DNA from: Purshia tridentata
Taxonomy: Eukaryota > Streptophyta > Magnoliopsida > Rosales > Rosaceae
Reading direction: 5' to 3'
DNA: 29,911 nt
Assembly (NCBI GenBank): GCA_003254885.1
Contig: QANT01001373.1
Coordinates: 1-29,911 of the forward strand
In this document: piece by piece, positions 9,411-20,800 of the stretch
Layout: each line of letters opens with the position of its first letter
How positions within the stretch are numbered: position 1 is the stretch's first letter
Program-made: the position numbers and the translations under genes
The notes under the pieces: generated by a model
The model's database searches: none
Told to the model about the DNA's origin: nothing
Seen by the model: the letters and a program-made list of their open reading frames with translations, nothing else

Positions 9411-11894
9411 ATGACATCTTCAAACAATGAGGATGCTGCAGGAGGAGTACTCTTCGCGAGGCTCAAGTCCTTGCCCGAGAGGTTATGGGGGAAGATAGTA
9501 GCATTCGCATTGCGGCTAAAGAAACTAGGAGAAGACGATCCAAGAAGGATTGTCCATGCTCTTAAAGTGGGACTTGCTCTCACTTTGGTCTCACTCTTCT
9601 ACTACTTTAAACCACTCTATGAAGGTTTTGGTATTGCTGCAATGTGGGGTATTTTAACTGTTGTGGTTGTCTTCGAATTTTCAGTGGGTAAGCAACTTCT
9701 TTAATTACAAGCTCACGCCATGTCTTCATACATGAATTTATTTGGTTCTTGGTCCATGCGTGATATTATATCAATGAATCTTGTAGAATTCATGTCAGAT
9801 GTTAAAATAATAAAATTGATCCAACTTCATGTATTTAATTTGTTTGTTTCCAAAAATTTCAGGATCAACACTAGGAAGAGGTTTAAATAGAATGTTGGCA
9901 ACTTTAACAGCTGGTGCTCTGGGAATTGGGGCTCATCGCTTAGCTACTCTTTCTGGAGAGACAGGAGAGCCCATACTGATTGCTATCTTTGTCTTTATAA
10001 CAGGTATACATATATACTTATTAGAAAACAAATTCAATTATGCCACATATATGTGTGTGAGAGAACTTCATGACGTTCCACGCATGCATGTGAGAGAGTG
10101 TTCAAATGCTCAAGAGCGAGCGCTTGAAGGCTCTCTCAACGCATATGTAACTACTTTCACATCTGAAGCAGTCTATAAATATATATATCAATCTTTCACA
10201 TCATCAACTAATTATTAATTGTTTCATGTTGATGCAGCTGGAGCAGTGACATTCTTGAGATTCCTTCCCCAAATGAAGGCAAGGTATGATTATGGGCTGC
10301 TGATATTCATCTTGACATTCTGCTTGGTATCAGTCTCGGGTTATCGGGATGATGATGTCATACGGATGGCATTTGAAAGGCTGTCGTCGATCATCCTCGG
10401 ATGCTGCACTGCTGTCGCTGTATGCATGTTGATTTGTCCAGTGTGGATTGGGTTGGAACTTCACAATCAGATTGCTGCCAACATGGAAAAGCTTGGGAAT
10501 TTCTTAGAAGGTACGCCAGTATAACAGCAAGGACCGATTATGCTGCCTACCTATGATTTTGATTTAACATTATGTCCAAATAATATACTTAATTCGATCA
10601 TTCTAATGCAGAAAAATAACATAAATAATCTAACATATGTACATGCAAATTAATCACGTGCATTCTAGTTTCTAGTTTAAAATATATTTAGCACACATAG
10701 ACAGTAAGAATAATAATTACTCTAAGTTTATTATTTTGTATCTTATTTATCATTGCTACATACTAGGAACTGCTTTAACAAGTTAAGTCCAATTACTTGC
10801 AGGATTTGGAGACGAATACTTCAAAAAATATGAGGATGGGCAGCCCAAAAGCAAATCTCTTGAGGGATATAAAAGTGTTCTATCTTCAAAAAGCAGTGAA
10901 GAAACCATGGTGAGAATATATAAATAGCTTCTCTATTTTCTACCAAAGAAATTTATTCTTGAATTCCACTCTAAATTTTTTAATTTCTATTATGTCCAGG
11001 CTAATTTCGCAAGATGGGAACCGTGTCATGGCCAGTTCAGGTTCCGTCATCCATGGAACCAGTACTTGAAAGTTGGGACCCTAACTCGCCAATGTGCCTT
11101 CAAAATTGAAACTCTCAACAGCTACCTTAGCTCTCAGATCCAAGTATGACAATGAAAACCTTACCACCCATTTATGTCTAAATAATTTGTACATGCATAT
11201 CACTACCACCCACTCGTATAACCATCGATCAGGAAAGTTTTTGGTTATTAGACAATTAAATATGTTGTGTTATCGTACTGTTTACGTAGAATTATGTATT
11301 TGAATATATAGTTTAGATTAACAGTCTGACGTATAATATAATATAATAGATATTTAACAAGAGAATAGATACATAGTGCCCCACTAACCTATCTTCATCT
11401 ACTTAATTTTACAGTCACCACCAGAAGTTCGAAGCATAATTCAAGAGCCATGCACAGTTATTAGCTCAGAGTGTGGCAAAGCATTGAAGGAATTAGCATC
11501 CGCAACCAAAAAAATGACTAAATCATCAGCAGCCGAACCTCACATTGCCAAGTCAAAAGCTGCTGCTGAAGAACTAAAATCTGTAATCCATTCAAGCTTA
11601 TCGAAACACCCGGATTTCCTGCAGATCATACAAGAAGGTGCAGTGGCCTCACTGCTATTTGAAATTGTCACATGCACAGAGAAAATCGCTGAGGCCGCTC
11701 ATAAACTAGCATCCCAAGCAAAGTTTAAGAATGCAAAGCCTAGAGTGACACCAGAGAAGCAACAATTACAGTCAGAATCCGGCGTAGATGGGCCACATCA
11801 TGTTATTATGATTTGTGAATCGTCCCAAACTTTACCAGAAAATGCAAATTCTTTGACACCAGCAAAGGGTGAGGGTCTGAGATTGGAAGTGTAG
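9411..11894 (+). CDS. ALMT: Aluminium-activated malate transporter family protein (ALMT-A)
   Basis: Anion channel of the plant ALMT family; members pass malate and other anions across the plasma membrane or tonoplast. Exons 9411-9687, 9863-10003, 10238-10510, 10803-10909, 11000-11143 and 11415-11894 join in frame to 473 aa. A short soluble N-terminus ending in [13 protein letters not shown] (37-49) precedes the membrane domain: TM1 about 50-70, TM2 about 72-93, then about four more segments through exons 2 and 3 (including [20 protein letters not shown] and a segment ending CPVWIG). The long cytosolic C-terminus carries the family hallmark [14 protein letters not shown] (from W272) and a helical tail with [11 protein letters not shown]. 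Intron phases are 1,1,1,0,0. Start: the first ATG in the exon, 157 bases after TATAAATA. It ends LEV, like ALMT-B (MEV). Substrate and aluminium response cannot be read from sequence. Confidence 0.93.
10082..10148 (+). other. Hairpin inside ALMT-A intron 2
   Basis: GAGAGAG..TTCAA..GCTC (about 10092-10111) is mirrored by GAGC..TTGAA..CTCTCTC (about 10118-10137) around a 6-base loop, with weaker pairing continuing outward to 10082 and 10148. The whole intron (10004-10237, 234 bp) is a multiple of three and stays open in frame until a TAA at 10216. Confidence 0.5.
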
Positions 11895-11931
11895 ACTTGA
11901 GAATGCATAAGCATGTTTTTAATTCTCTGTC

Positions 11932-11937
11932 AATAAA
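11932..11937 (+). terminator. Candidate polyadenylation signal of ALMT-A
   Basis: AATAAA starts 38 bases after the stop codon, followed by a T-rich stretch (about 11962-11990). Confidence 0.55.
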
Positions 11938-12286
11938 TGAATTGATAGAGGTTATTATAAGATTTTATTTATTTTTTATTTTGGTTTTTACTCCCTTACT
12001 GTATTAATTAGCTAGTAGTTCTATTGGGGAGTTGATATGTTGCTTTTTCCCTAGAGCTTCCACTTGAAGCTCAGAGGTTCGGAGCGGTTTGTACTTTGTT
12101 GCAAATGATGAATTTAATCGCTTACTGAAAATAACATAAAATGTATTCTATCCTCAAGTTTTGTATTCCTTTATGATGCACAATTTGAGTTAATTAATAT
12201 GTTCTCTCCAAAATAAAAAACATGGAGAGGAAGGCTCCACTCAATTAATTTTGTCAATCATGTATCTTATGTATATATAAAACAAT
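11938..12286. other. ALMT-A 3-prime flank
   Basis: No gene seen. T-rich sequence immediately downstream of the polyadenylation signal, then unremarkable AT-rich spacer up to MITE copy 2. Confidence 0.5.
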
Positions 12287-12480
12287 AATGTTATTCTTAC
12301 CATATTTTTATATCATGTTTGTTGTATCATTTTACGTGTCATTATTGTATTGGCAGAGTATTTTCTTATTTTTAAGATTTTTTATTTTATTTTAGTGTTC
12401 AATGTATAAATGTCATGTAGATTGTCACATAAGCTAGATGACATAAAATTATAATATAAAATATGGTAAGTATAGCATTT
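12287..12480 (+). mobile_element. MITE copy 2 (downstream of ALMT-A)
   Basis: About 194 bp. Left end AATGTTATTCTTACCATAT; the right end is its approximate mirror, ATATGGTAAGTATAGCATTT. The interior TTTAGTGTTCAATGTATAAA matches copy 1 at 8392-8569 in the same orientation. The terminal repeats are better preserved here than in copy 1. No coding capacity. Confidence 0.65.
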
Positions 12481-14250
12481 AATGGCTTCATGTTAAGATA
12501 GTATTGTTGATTGATTGCATTTCAGATTAAGAATGTGAAGTCTTATTTTACAATATATACTATCATAATTTTTATTTATTGTCAAGTAATTGTTAGTTAA
12601 ATACTATAATTTTTAAGATTAGTTTAATTAACGTTTTCATGGATATGGATATATATACCCTGTCATTAATTTTTATTTGATTAGATGATTTAAACTTTTA
12701 TCCATATATATATATATATATTTAGATATGGGTCAGATGGCCGGATCGGATCAACAAAATCCATAAGATGAGAAGTAATGAATTTTAACACCAGAATCCC
12801 AAAACCCAAAATTTCTTTTTCTGGATCAAATAAAGGTCATCATAAACACACAAAAAACCAAATTCTAGTGGTATTGTGGTTAATCCTGATCAAAATATTA
12901 TCAAATAAACAAATTAGCTTGTTCATGCATTTGTATAATTAATTAAGTCATTTAATTTAAAGTTTAGAGAAATTAAAATGGTTTGCAAAACAAGTGCATG
13001 TATTCCACAAACAATGGTGTACCAAATTGGCTTGGACAGATGCTGTATGAGGACGATTCTTCTCAATAAAAGTTTATGCAGTTTTTCCTTTGGAAAAACA
13101 AAAAAAACAAAAAAAGGTGAGAGTTCAAAGGCCTTCTAATATATATGCAAGACTCCATATGATAATATAACATTGCAAGACTCCATATGATAATATAACA
13201 TTGCTCAAATTTGACCTTATTAGATAATTAACTCATTAGTCCATTGTTAATAATGTGAGCAAACCATATTCAATCTTGATCTGCTGCGTCATTAATTCCT
13301 TTTCTTGGCCTTTTGCTTACGTTCAAGAGCTACCGTACAAAGTCCATCTAATTAACAGTGAATCTCATTAATTCTTGGCCTTTCCGATTATATTTTAAAA
13401 AATTTTGCTTGTACTTAGAAATATTTAAATTGATTTATTTTCTTTGCAGCAAATAAATTCTGTCAAATATGATTCAAAAAAATTGAATTTTTTGAGACCC
13501 ACATTGCCCATGTTGTAAGCTAATTAGCTAATTAAACGTCTAGAATGCAGATAGATACCAGCTTCTTTAGAGCAATGCTAACATCCAAATTATTGGGAAT
13601 ATAATATATTATCATTGTTTTGTTCATGTTTTATGTCCCATGGAATAATTCGGAGCCTCTTCCTGCTTTGTTTTTAGTCATGATTCGCAGCACATATATA
13701 ATGGCATCAGATGCATTAGGAACATATAAAACGAAGAGAAAAAAAGTAGAGGAATTCAATATTAATTAATTATTGGTGATAATGTTTCTGATAGCCTAGC
13801 ACAACTACACAAATAGGTCATCAACTGATTCATTATTGATTGGTATAGTTATTTTACCTTTAAAAAATTGGGTTTTATTTAAATCCTTGTATTTTTTGGT
13901 TTTGGACAAGAATATTGTCATTGTTGTCCAAAATTTAAATTGGTGTCGATCCAGGAAAATAATATAGTCCTAGAAACACATTGTAAAATATAAGTTGATA
14001 GGTACAAAACTATTTGATCATTCTAGAACATCTTATGGAGCAGTTTATGCACATGTCTAAAACATGCAAGAAGGAAAAAACTATTTTACAAGAGGTCACT
14101 CTTGTATTCGATTAGGGGCTAAATTCGTGTTTTCACATTTTAGAATATTTCTATTTTTTTATTTTTTGAAATTTGAATTAGGTTTGGTGTGTACGTTTAG
14201 TATTTAAATTAATATTTTTGTGATTAGCTTTTCACAACTTTTAAAAGGTT
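12481..14250. other. AT-rich spacer with small repeats
   Basis: No gene recognised on either strand. It contains a short TA run near 12702-12721 and a 10-bp inverted repeat, TTTTGGACAA (13900-13909) with TTGTCCAAAA (13924-13933). Confidence 0.5.
13147..13202. repeat. 28-bp perfect tandem duplication
   Basis: A unit starting GCAAGACTCCATATGATAAT occurs at 13147-13174 and again, identical, at 13175-13202. Confidence 0.95.
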
Positions 14251-14450
14251 AATTATAGCAATATATAGTCCATCAATTATATTTAGATTTACATAATTTG
14301 GTCCTTTAATTAATTTTTTAAAATATCTAAAGTGCTCAAATTTTACCACGTTTTTCACTTGAGCCACTTGATCAAATACTGACGTGCACAATGGTGGGTC
14401 TCACTTTTTTATGCTGACAAGGAGAAAATAATAATAATAATATATTATTA
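14250..14450 (+). mobile_element. Candidate transposon end (GGTTAATTA type)
   Basis: Starts GGTTAATTATAGCAATATA and continues with spaced phrases such as TCCATCAATTAT and TTTGGTCCTTTAATT, then CTGACGTG and GTGGGTCTCAC. The same layout opens the foldback element at 24213 and the repeat at 29450. The opposite end was not located. Confidence 0.35.
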
Positions 14451-14775
14451 ATTTTTTTTATATTATTGAACTTTTAAAAAATTAGAAAAAATATAAATTG
14501 TATTAAGAGAACAATGAATCAAATCAAATTTAATTCATTCTTATTTTTCCCATCAATGCCAAGCAATGTGCCGATGATATTATCACACCCATTTTTCTAA
14601 TGTGCATGACATAATATTATATCTAGATTATGGAAAATTAGCAGAGCCTTATAAAGGCAAATAAAAAAATGTTATTTTCTTTTATGGTCTGTCATAGGTA
14701 TTTGTGATCATTCTTTAAAGATTATCTCTACAAAATTAAATTAAATCAGAAATTGTTTGATTATATAATTGTTAT

Positions 14776-15025
14776 TGAATACATAAATAGTGAGTCTAAC
14801 TATTACCGAAATCATATATTATTTGATAACAGTTACATGATCAAACAACTTTCCATTTGGTTGATTTTTTTACAAAGATGATTTTGAATAACCTGAAAAT
14901 TGAATACATAAATAGTGAGTCTAACTATTACCGCAATCATATATTATTTGATAACAGTTACATGACTAAACAACTTTTCATTTGGTTGATTTTTTTACAA
15001 AGATGATCTTGAATAACTTGAAAAA
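14776..15025. repeat. Tandem duplication, 125-bp unit, two copies
   Basis: The block starting TGAATACATAAATAGTGAGT occupies 14776-14900 and 14901-15025, with a handful of substitutions between the copies. It lies in the spacer where ALMT-A and ALMT-B converge. Confidence 0.9.
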
Positions 15026-15673
15026 TGAACAATTTTGATCATGAACTTATACATATTAAAACAACATAATTTTAATTGATTAATATGAGATTAACACACA
15101 AGGGATTAGTAGATGATTCAAATTTATACTTGTTGATTTTATTCCACACATTAATATATATGGGTTTAATGAGTATGCTGTTTTAGTATTGTGTTTCAGG
15201 TTACATAACTTCATTAATTGGTCAGCACGTGTTAAGAATTGTGAAGAATGTTAAAAGAATTAGTTAATATTTGTTAACAGGATCAGTTAGCATTCTTATG
15301 CATTAGTTCTTGGAGTAAAAGGCTGTAGAACTCCTTCATGGTAATTCAGAATACTCAATACATGCATAAGTAGACATTTTCTCTGGCTCAAGTTTTTCTA
15401 TCTCTTTCAATTCAGAATATTCTCGTTTCCACTTTGCCATGAAATTTTAAAAGAAAAGACTATAAGTCCAACAAGTAATCCGTAATTGTTATATATAGAA
15501 TTCCTCCACTACAACACAACAACAAATTTTGATACTACGATATATATATATATTGAGAACATTGCTGTCTTGGTGATTATCCCATGCACCTTTGAACATA
15601 AATCGCGATCAGCAAGGCGCTACACCCATACCTATAACAGTTACTCCAACGTTGCTAATGGCTCTAGTCACAA
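15026..15673. other. Spacer, nothing recognised
   Basis: AT-rich sequence without a coding frame of interest. A less AT-rich patch (about 15570-15670) precedes the hairpin at 15674. Confidence 0.45.
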
Positions 15674-15754
15674 TAAACGAAGAGCACAGTAGACCGTAAA
15701 GTACAAGATAAAATAATTTATCGTGTTTTTTTTATCTACTGTGCTTATCGTTTT
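15674..15754. repeat. Long hairpin just beyond the ALMT-B stop codon
   Basis: The left arm (about 15674-15712) and right arm (about 15717-15754) are inverted copies. AGCACAGTAGA pairs perfectly with TCTACTGTGCT, and GATAAA with TTTATC next to a loop of about four bases. The arms are about 38 bp with scattered mismatches. It starts about 70 bases downstream of the ALMT-B stop, so it probably lies in that gene's 3-prime UTR or just past it. It could be a tiny foldback MITE (CTAGT flanks both sides), a transcript-end structure or a small-RNA precursor. Confidence 0.7.
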
Positions 15755-15822
15755 CTAGTGAAAAAGGTGATAACGCAATTTGAGAATGGAAGATTCATGA
15801 TGGTCTGGTATATATAATAAAC

Positions 15823-18800
15823 CTAAACTTCCATTTGTTTAGCCTTAGTGGTGGTGCCGGCTGAACTTCCATTATCCTCTGGTAGACCCCCATGTAAATT
15901 ATCAATTGTAATAGCATGATCGTTTGATGATTCTTGGGAAAGTTGCTGTTGCAGCGTTGCTCCATGGTGAAGTACTAAATGTGGTGGTTGTTCCGGTGAG
16001 ACTGTGCCGGTGTCCACGTTCTTGAAATGTGCAAGGGAGGCTAGTTCATAAACTGCTTCCCCAATCTTCTCAACGCATTCTACCACTTCAAGCAGCAGTG
16101 AAGCCACTGCAGCAGATGGCACTATTGTTTCCAGAAGAGTACAATCAGCTGCATCTTCCCATGTGCCTGATTTTCTCAGTAAGGATTTGAGATTTTCAGC
16201 TTCCATTTTTGAGTATGCAATGTGGGGATTAATGGCTGATGATAACTGAGTCATTTTCTTGACTGATGCTGCTAGTTCCTTCAATGCTTTGCCACATTCT
16301 GAGCAAATACTTGTGCAAGGGTCTTGAATTTTGCACCGAATTTCAGTGGTTGTCTGTAACAATATTCAAATTAATTAAATAAGCTCATAGTATATTGCAT
16401 CTATTCAAAATTTGGTATTGGAAATAGGGATTTGGGGAGTGTACGTACTTGGATTTCAGTGTTGAGGTAGCAGTTAAGAGCTTCAATTTTGTAGGCACAT
16501 TGCCGGGTCAGGGTTCCTACTTTCAAGTACTGCTCCCATGGATGGCGGAACTTGAACCTGCCATGACCTGGTTCCCATCTTGCCAAGTTAGCCTGTAAAA
16601 TAAAAGATAGTTATACCTTCTTCTTTTTTCTTCCTAAAGAAACATGGATTTATTGAACTCCAGAGAAAAGCTACAAAAATACCCCAAATTGAGTAGTTAT
16701 ATATACATATCCACATGAGTAATTGATTATCTTCTTTTGTCGGACAGTTATATATGTCGATAATGAATTAGAACCGATGATCATTGTTAGGTTGACTAAT
16801 GTGTAAATATACGATGATGTTCAAAACATAAAAAACTAGACATCTGCAATCAGATCATCATTCCTCACCATGGTCTGTTCACGAGCTTCTGATGAAAGAA
16901 CACTTTTATGCTCCTCAAAAATTGATTTTTTATCACTTGATAACATCCCATTCTCTTCTATTTCAAAGTATTTAAATCCAAATCCTGCAAAATTAAGGTG
17001 ATCATAATGAAATAATCAAGCAGAAAATAATTAACAAAAGAAGACAAGGACTACAATAGGGGCTGCTTAATTTTTCATGTACTCACTCACTAGGCATATA
17101 TATATATTATGATGGAGGCGTTGAAGGTGTATATATTATATACCTTCTAAGAAATTGCCAAGCTTTTCCATGTTGGTAGCAACTGAATTCTGGAGATCAA
17201 CTCCAATCCAAACAGGAGAAATGAAAATAGAAATAATGATGGGGGTACAGCTTCCTATGGCAATGGTCGATAGTCTCGTGTGAGCCATATCTAATACCTG
17301 GCTGTCTCGGTACCCCGATACACAAACCAAGCTGAAGGTCAGTATGAATACCAGCAGCCCATAATCATACCTTGCCTTCAATCCCGGGAAGAATCTCATG
17401 AATGTCACCATTGCAGCTGCAGATAGAATTACATGAACATAATTAATCATGCCTTGGATATATAATTTGATGCATAAAATAATCATGTCCTGATTAAATC
17501 AAATATATAAATATGCATGCACACTTGACACACCTACTACAAAAACGAAAAATGCAATCAATATGGGCTCCCAGACTTCTCCTCCAAGAGTTGCTACGTG
17601 ATGGGCTCCAACGGCTAGAGAACCAGCTAATAACGTTGCCAGCATCCTATTTAAACCTTTCCCTAGTGTTGCTCCTGAAAAGATTCAGAAAGAAATGAAA
17701 AAAAAAAAAAAAATTAGAGCTGCTTTGAGATCTTTATTAATTATCATATCAAAAGTGTCATAAATTATAATTTTTAGACAGCATGTCATCAGGAACTTCC
17801 TAGTGTCCCTCACCAGTAATGTCATCCTGCATATATGTGATCAGGAACTTAATTCCTACAATCAGATCAGTTGTGATATCATATTCTGTCAAAGTTAGAG
17901 TATATATCCAGCCAAAATTTATTTGGCAATAACTAAAGAGGTCCATTATATTATAATATTGTAATTAAAATAATATTTTACATTTCCTATGGAGGATAAT
18001 ATCTTGATATGCCACGCATGTATGACTTGACATGAGCCAACGTACGTACACAATTTATATTGAATGAAATGAATGAAGGCTCAAAAGTAAGAAATATGAG
18101 CATTCAATTCAAAACTAATTGATAATTAATAAATAATTCCATGCTATTATATATTGTAATACAAAAATTTCATTTCCAATATAATATATTCTCTCAACAT
18201 GTTTAGGGTCCGTCTTGATTATCTAAATTTAGTTGAGACCACTCACAGTTTAATAAGGAAAAATATATAGTAGGAATATAAGCATTCAATTCACAACCAT
18301 ATAGTATTGTTACCTCTTATAAAAATACTTCAGCTTTAGAAGCTGATCGATCAGGTTGTTTAATTTGTAAGAGGTAGTGCTATTCAATACAAGAGAAGTT
18401 TAAATTAAGGAGAAAGGGTCAGGGTTCTAACGTTTGGTATAAGAATAAATGCTCCCAACTACTACAGATTTGAGTCTCCACAAGAAAAAATATATAGCCT
18501 CTTAAACACTTCCACATATATACAAGACTTTCTGCCAACCATAAAAATCACTTGTTAATTGTTTTTATGTGCATAATTAATAACAAAATTCAGGCCCCTT
18601 GATGTGAGCAAAAGGGAAATATAGCTTCTTCGGTGTTTTGATAATGATCAGACCACCACTGAAACTCAAATATTTAAATAGTTAAAACACGATCGTCCAA
18701 AAGAAAAGAACTAACAAGAATAGAAGTTTGTCATCATGAATCACAATTTTTTTCCTATTTTTTGTGTAATAATTCAATCGCATATCTAGGGGAGCATAGA

Positions 18801-19097
18801 GAAGAAGTTGCAAAAGCTTAATTACATACCCACAGAGAACTCAAAGACAACAACCACAGTTAAGACTGCCCACATTGCATTGACACCAAAACCTTGATAA
18901 AGAGGTTTAAAGTAGTAGAACAAGGAAACCAAAGTGAGAGCCAGCCCTACTTTCAATGAATGAACAATCCTTCTGGGATCATCTTCTCCAAGCTTCTTTG
19001 CTTCCCTCGCAGCCTCCACTCCCTTAGCCCATAACATGGCAGGCAAGCCCTTCACCCACACCAACCCACTACTGCTTTCCAGATTTGGAGATGCCAT
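15823..19097 (-). CDS. ALMT: Aluminium-activated malate transporter family protein (ALMT-B)
   Basis: Second ALMT anion channel, transcribed towards ALMT-A. Exons (minus): 19097-18830, 17674-17534, 17416-17144, 16984-16869, 16592-16449 and 16353-15823, in frame to 490 aa. A soluble N-terminus with [16 protein letters not shown] (34-49) leads into TM1 and TM2 (ending [10 protein letters not shown] at 90). Exon 2 gives a third segment ([12 protein letters not shown]) and [12 protein letters not shown]. Exon 3 has [20 protein letters not shown] and SPVWIGVDL. The C-terminal hallmark [14 protein letters not shown] starts at W272. The tail has [11 protein letters not shown], as in ALMT-A. Intron 1 is 1155 bp against 150-175 bp in the paralogues, so it has been enlarged. 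Start: MASP at 19097 matches the family N-terminus; an in-frame ATG at 19187 would add 30 residues and is less likely. The transported anion is not readable from sequence. Confidence 0.93.
18308..18381. repeat. Imperfect hairpin in ALMT-B intron 1
   Basis: ACCTCTTATAAA near 18312 is mirrored by TTTGTAAGAGGT near 18366-18377; the stretch between them contains a second small inverted repeat, CAGCTTTAGAAGCTG. It lies inside the enlarged first intron and may mark a small insertion. Confidence 0.45.
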
Positions 19098-19491
19098 TTG
19101 TGACTTTGATAGAATTTGTGACTGTGACTGTGAGGGAATTGGAAATATATAGAGCAAGTGAAAATGGTAACATAAGTACAGACACATCGCATTTCTATTT
19201 TAGCAATATAAAAAATAGTTCAAATATTTATAAATCACTAATAAATCCTTCATATTTTTAATGTAAAATTTCCCCTAACATATAATCGAGTCGGTCTTTT
19301 AGAAAAAAACAGTGTTGAGAGACTAAAATATTATATAATATATAAATGCAGTGGGAGCTGAAAATAAAAAGTCGTGAGAATTTAATGGAGAGACAGATCT
19401 AGATGTTTGTGCAGGACTACATGTCAAAATGTGGCGCACATGCACAGTCACTGCGTTCACCATGCGGTGGGGAAGATACGTAACTGCCGTA

Positions 19492-19499
19492 CTTATATA
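19492..19499 (-). promoter_or_regulatory. Candidate distal TATA box of ALMT-B
   Basis: TATATAAG on the minus strand, about 395 bases upstream of the ATG, in a relatively G+C-rich patch (about 19370-19560). It would imply a leader of about 370 nt or a leader intron. A weaker TATATAT at 19145-19151 lies too close to the ATG for a normal leader. Confidence 0.3.
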
Positions 19500-19559
19500 G
19501 GGTGGTCAAACGTACGTACAGCTTCCGTCACCACATAATTATAACCGTGTTTGGAGGAA

Positions 19560-20469
19560 ACGGTGTTAATTAAATGGATTACGAAATCGATCTCTACACT
19601 TCAACTATATATCAATAGCCATCTAGCTCGTATCAAAAATGCAAGATTTAAAAGAAACAATATCTATTCAAAAGTAAACCCAATTATTAAATATGTTGTT
19701 CTTTATTTTTATATTAGGTCTCTTATATAAGCTGAATTGTTCAAAAATATATTTTGTACGTGTGGCATACTCTAATGAAGGCAAGACTCATCCATATATA
19801 ATTCAAATATATGATACTACTTCAATTAAAAAGATGAGATACATTTGAGATGATACAATTAATATGTAGTAGTATAAAATTCTTACCGATTGTGCATAAT
19901 AAGTGGTTCCTCCTTTTACACAGATGGGCAAAGCACACTGATAAGTAGATAAGCATTTATCTTCTACCACATTGATAAAAGAAAAGCATGTATATTCTTT
20001 AACAGGCATTTTCATTTATCATCTTACTTATTCTTCGAAAGAAACGTGTTACATTTATCCATGGAAGTTTATTACGTGTCCCAAATAGACCGTCCCCAAC
20101 TGACACCATTGCCGACCTTTCACTATAACAACTAGCCTTTGGCACGTTGTGTCAATCAGCATTTTTATTAAATTTTTATTTTTTAATATTTTATTCTAAA
20201 TTTTATAACGTCATATTATTTTCTTTATGTTTTAAAGTGGTAGGATAATTTTATAAATTATTAAATTTTATTTTAGTAGTTATATTTTATAACAATAGCT
20301 TTACTTATTATGTTGTTTTTATGAAACTGTTTGCTAAATGCAAAATAATTTTAACAATTTTTGATGGAGTTTGTAAAATTAAATCTCTTTTCTGACATTA
20401 TCATATTAAAAATAATGTAAATGAATTCATATAAAAATACGGTGGTTTGGCTAGTTTCGCCTCAATCAA
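19560..20469. other. AT-rich spacer upstream of ALMT-B
   Basis: No gene recognised; strongly AT-rich with T-runs, especially 20160-20420. Confidence 0.5.
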
Positions 20470-20800
20470 TCATTAATATTATAAAGTCAGAAAAAAGGTT
20501 TGGTGTTACAGGCTTTATTAAATTATGATTTTTTTCAAATAATCCTTGACTAGATTAAAGAGTTAAATTAAATTAATCTAATAAAGTAAAAGGTAAAAAT
20601 GTAAAATTGAGCCATTAAAAATAATTAAAAAATAAAACAAAAACACTCCACTACCTGATTAGGTGGAGAGAGTGGGGAGTTATAAAGCTTTCAAATTTTT
20701 TAAAAATAATTAGCTAAAAAAAAGATAATACAAATAATTTAAAAAATTTATAATTAAAAAATTTCATTTGCATGTGCATTAGCACGTGTCAAAAGTCTAG
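20470..20800 (+). mobile_element. Candidate short non-autonomous Helitron
   Basis: The 5-prime end fits TC (TCATTAATATTATAAAGTCA). The 3-prime end has a short hairpin, GTGCATTAGCAC (20774-20785), followed about 11 bases later by CTAG (20797-20800). The flanking bases are A before and T after, as expected for insertion into an AT dinucleotide. About 331 bp, with no coding capacity. The 5-prime boundary is ambiguous because TC also occurs at 20462 and 20466. Confidence 0.45.

Noticed and set aside
9829..10218. 129-codon frame covering ALMT-A exon 2 and most of intron 2 as a separate gene
   Set aside because: Only the part within 9863-10003 matches ALMT; the rest is intron read-through.
152..15025. 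Tandem and dispersed repeats as a CRISPR array
   Set aside because: Repeats occur in pairs without regular spacers, and the DNA is clearly a plant nuclear genome.
19098..19187. 30-residue N-terminal extension of ALMT-B from an upstream ATG
   Set aside because: Paralogues A and C start at the equivalent of MASP, and the extension looks like translated leader.
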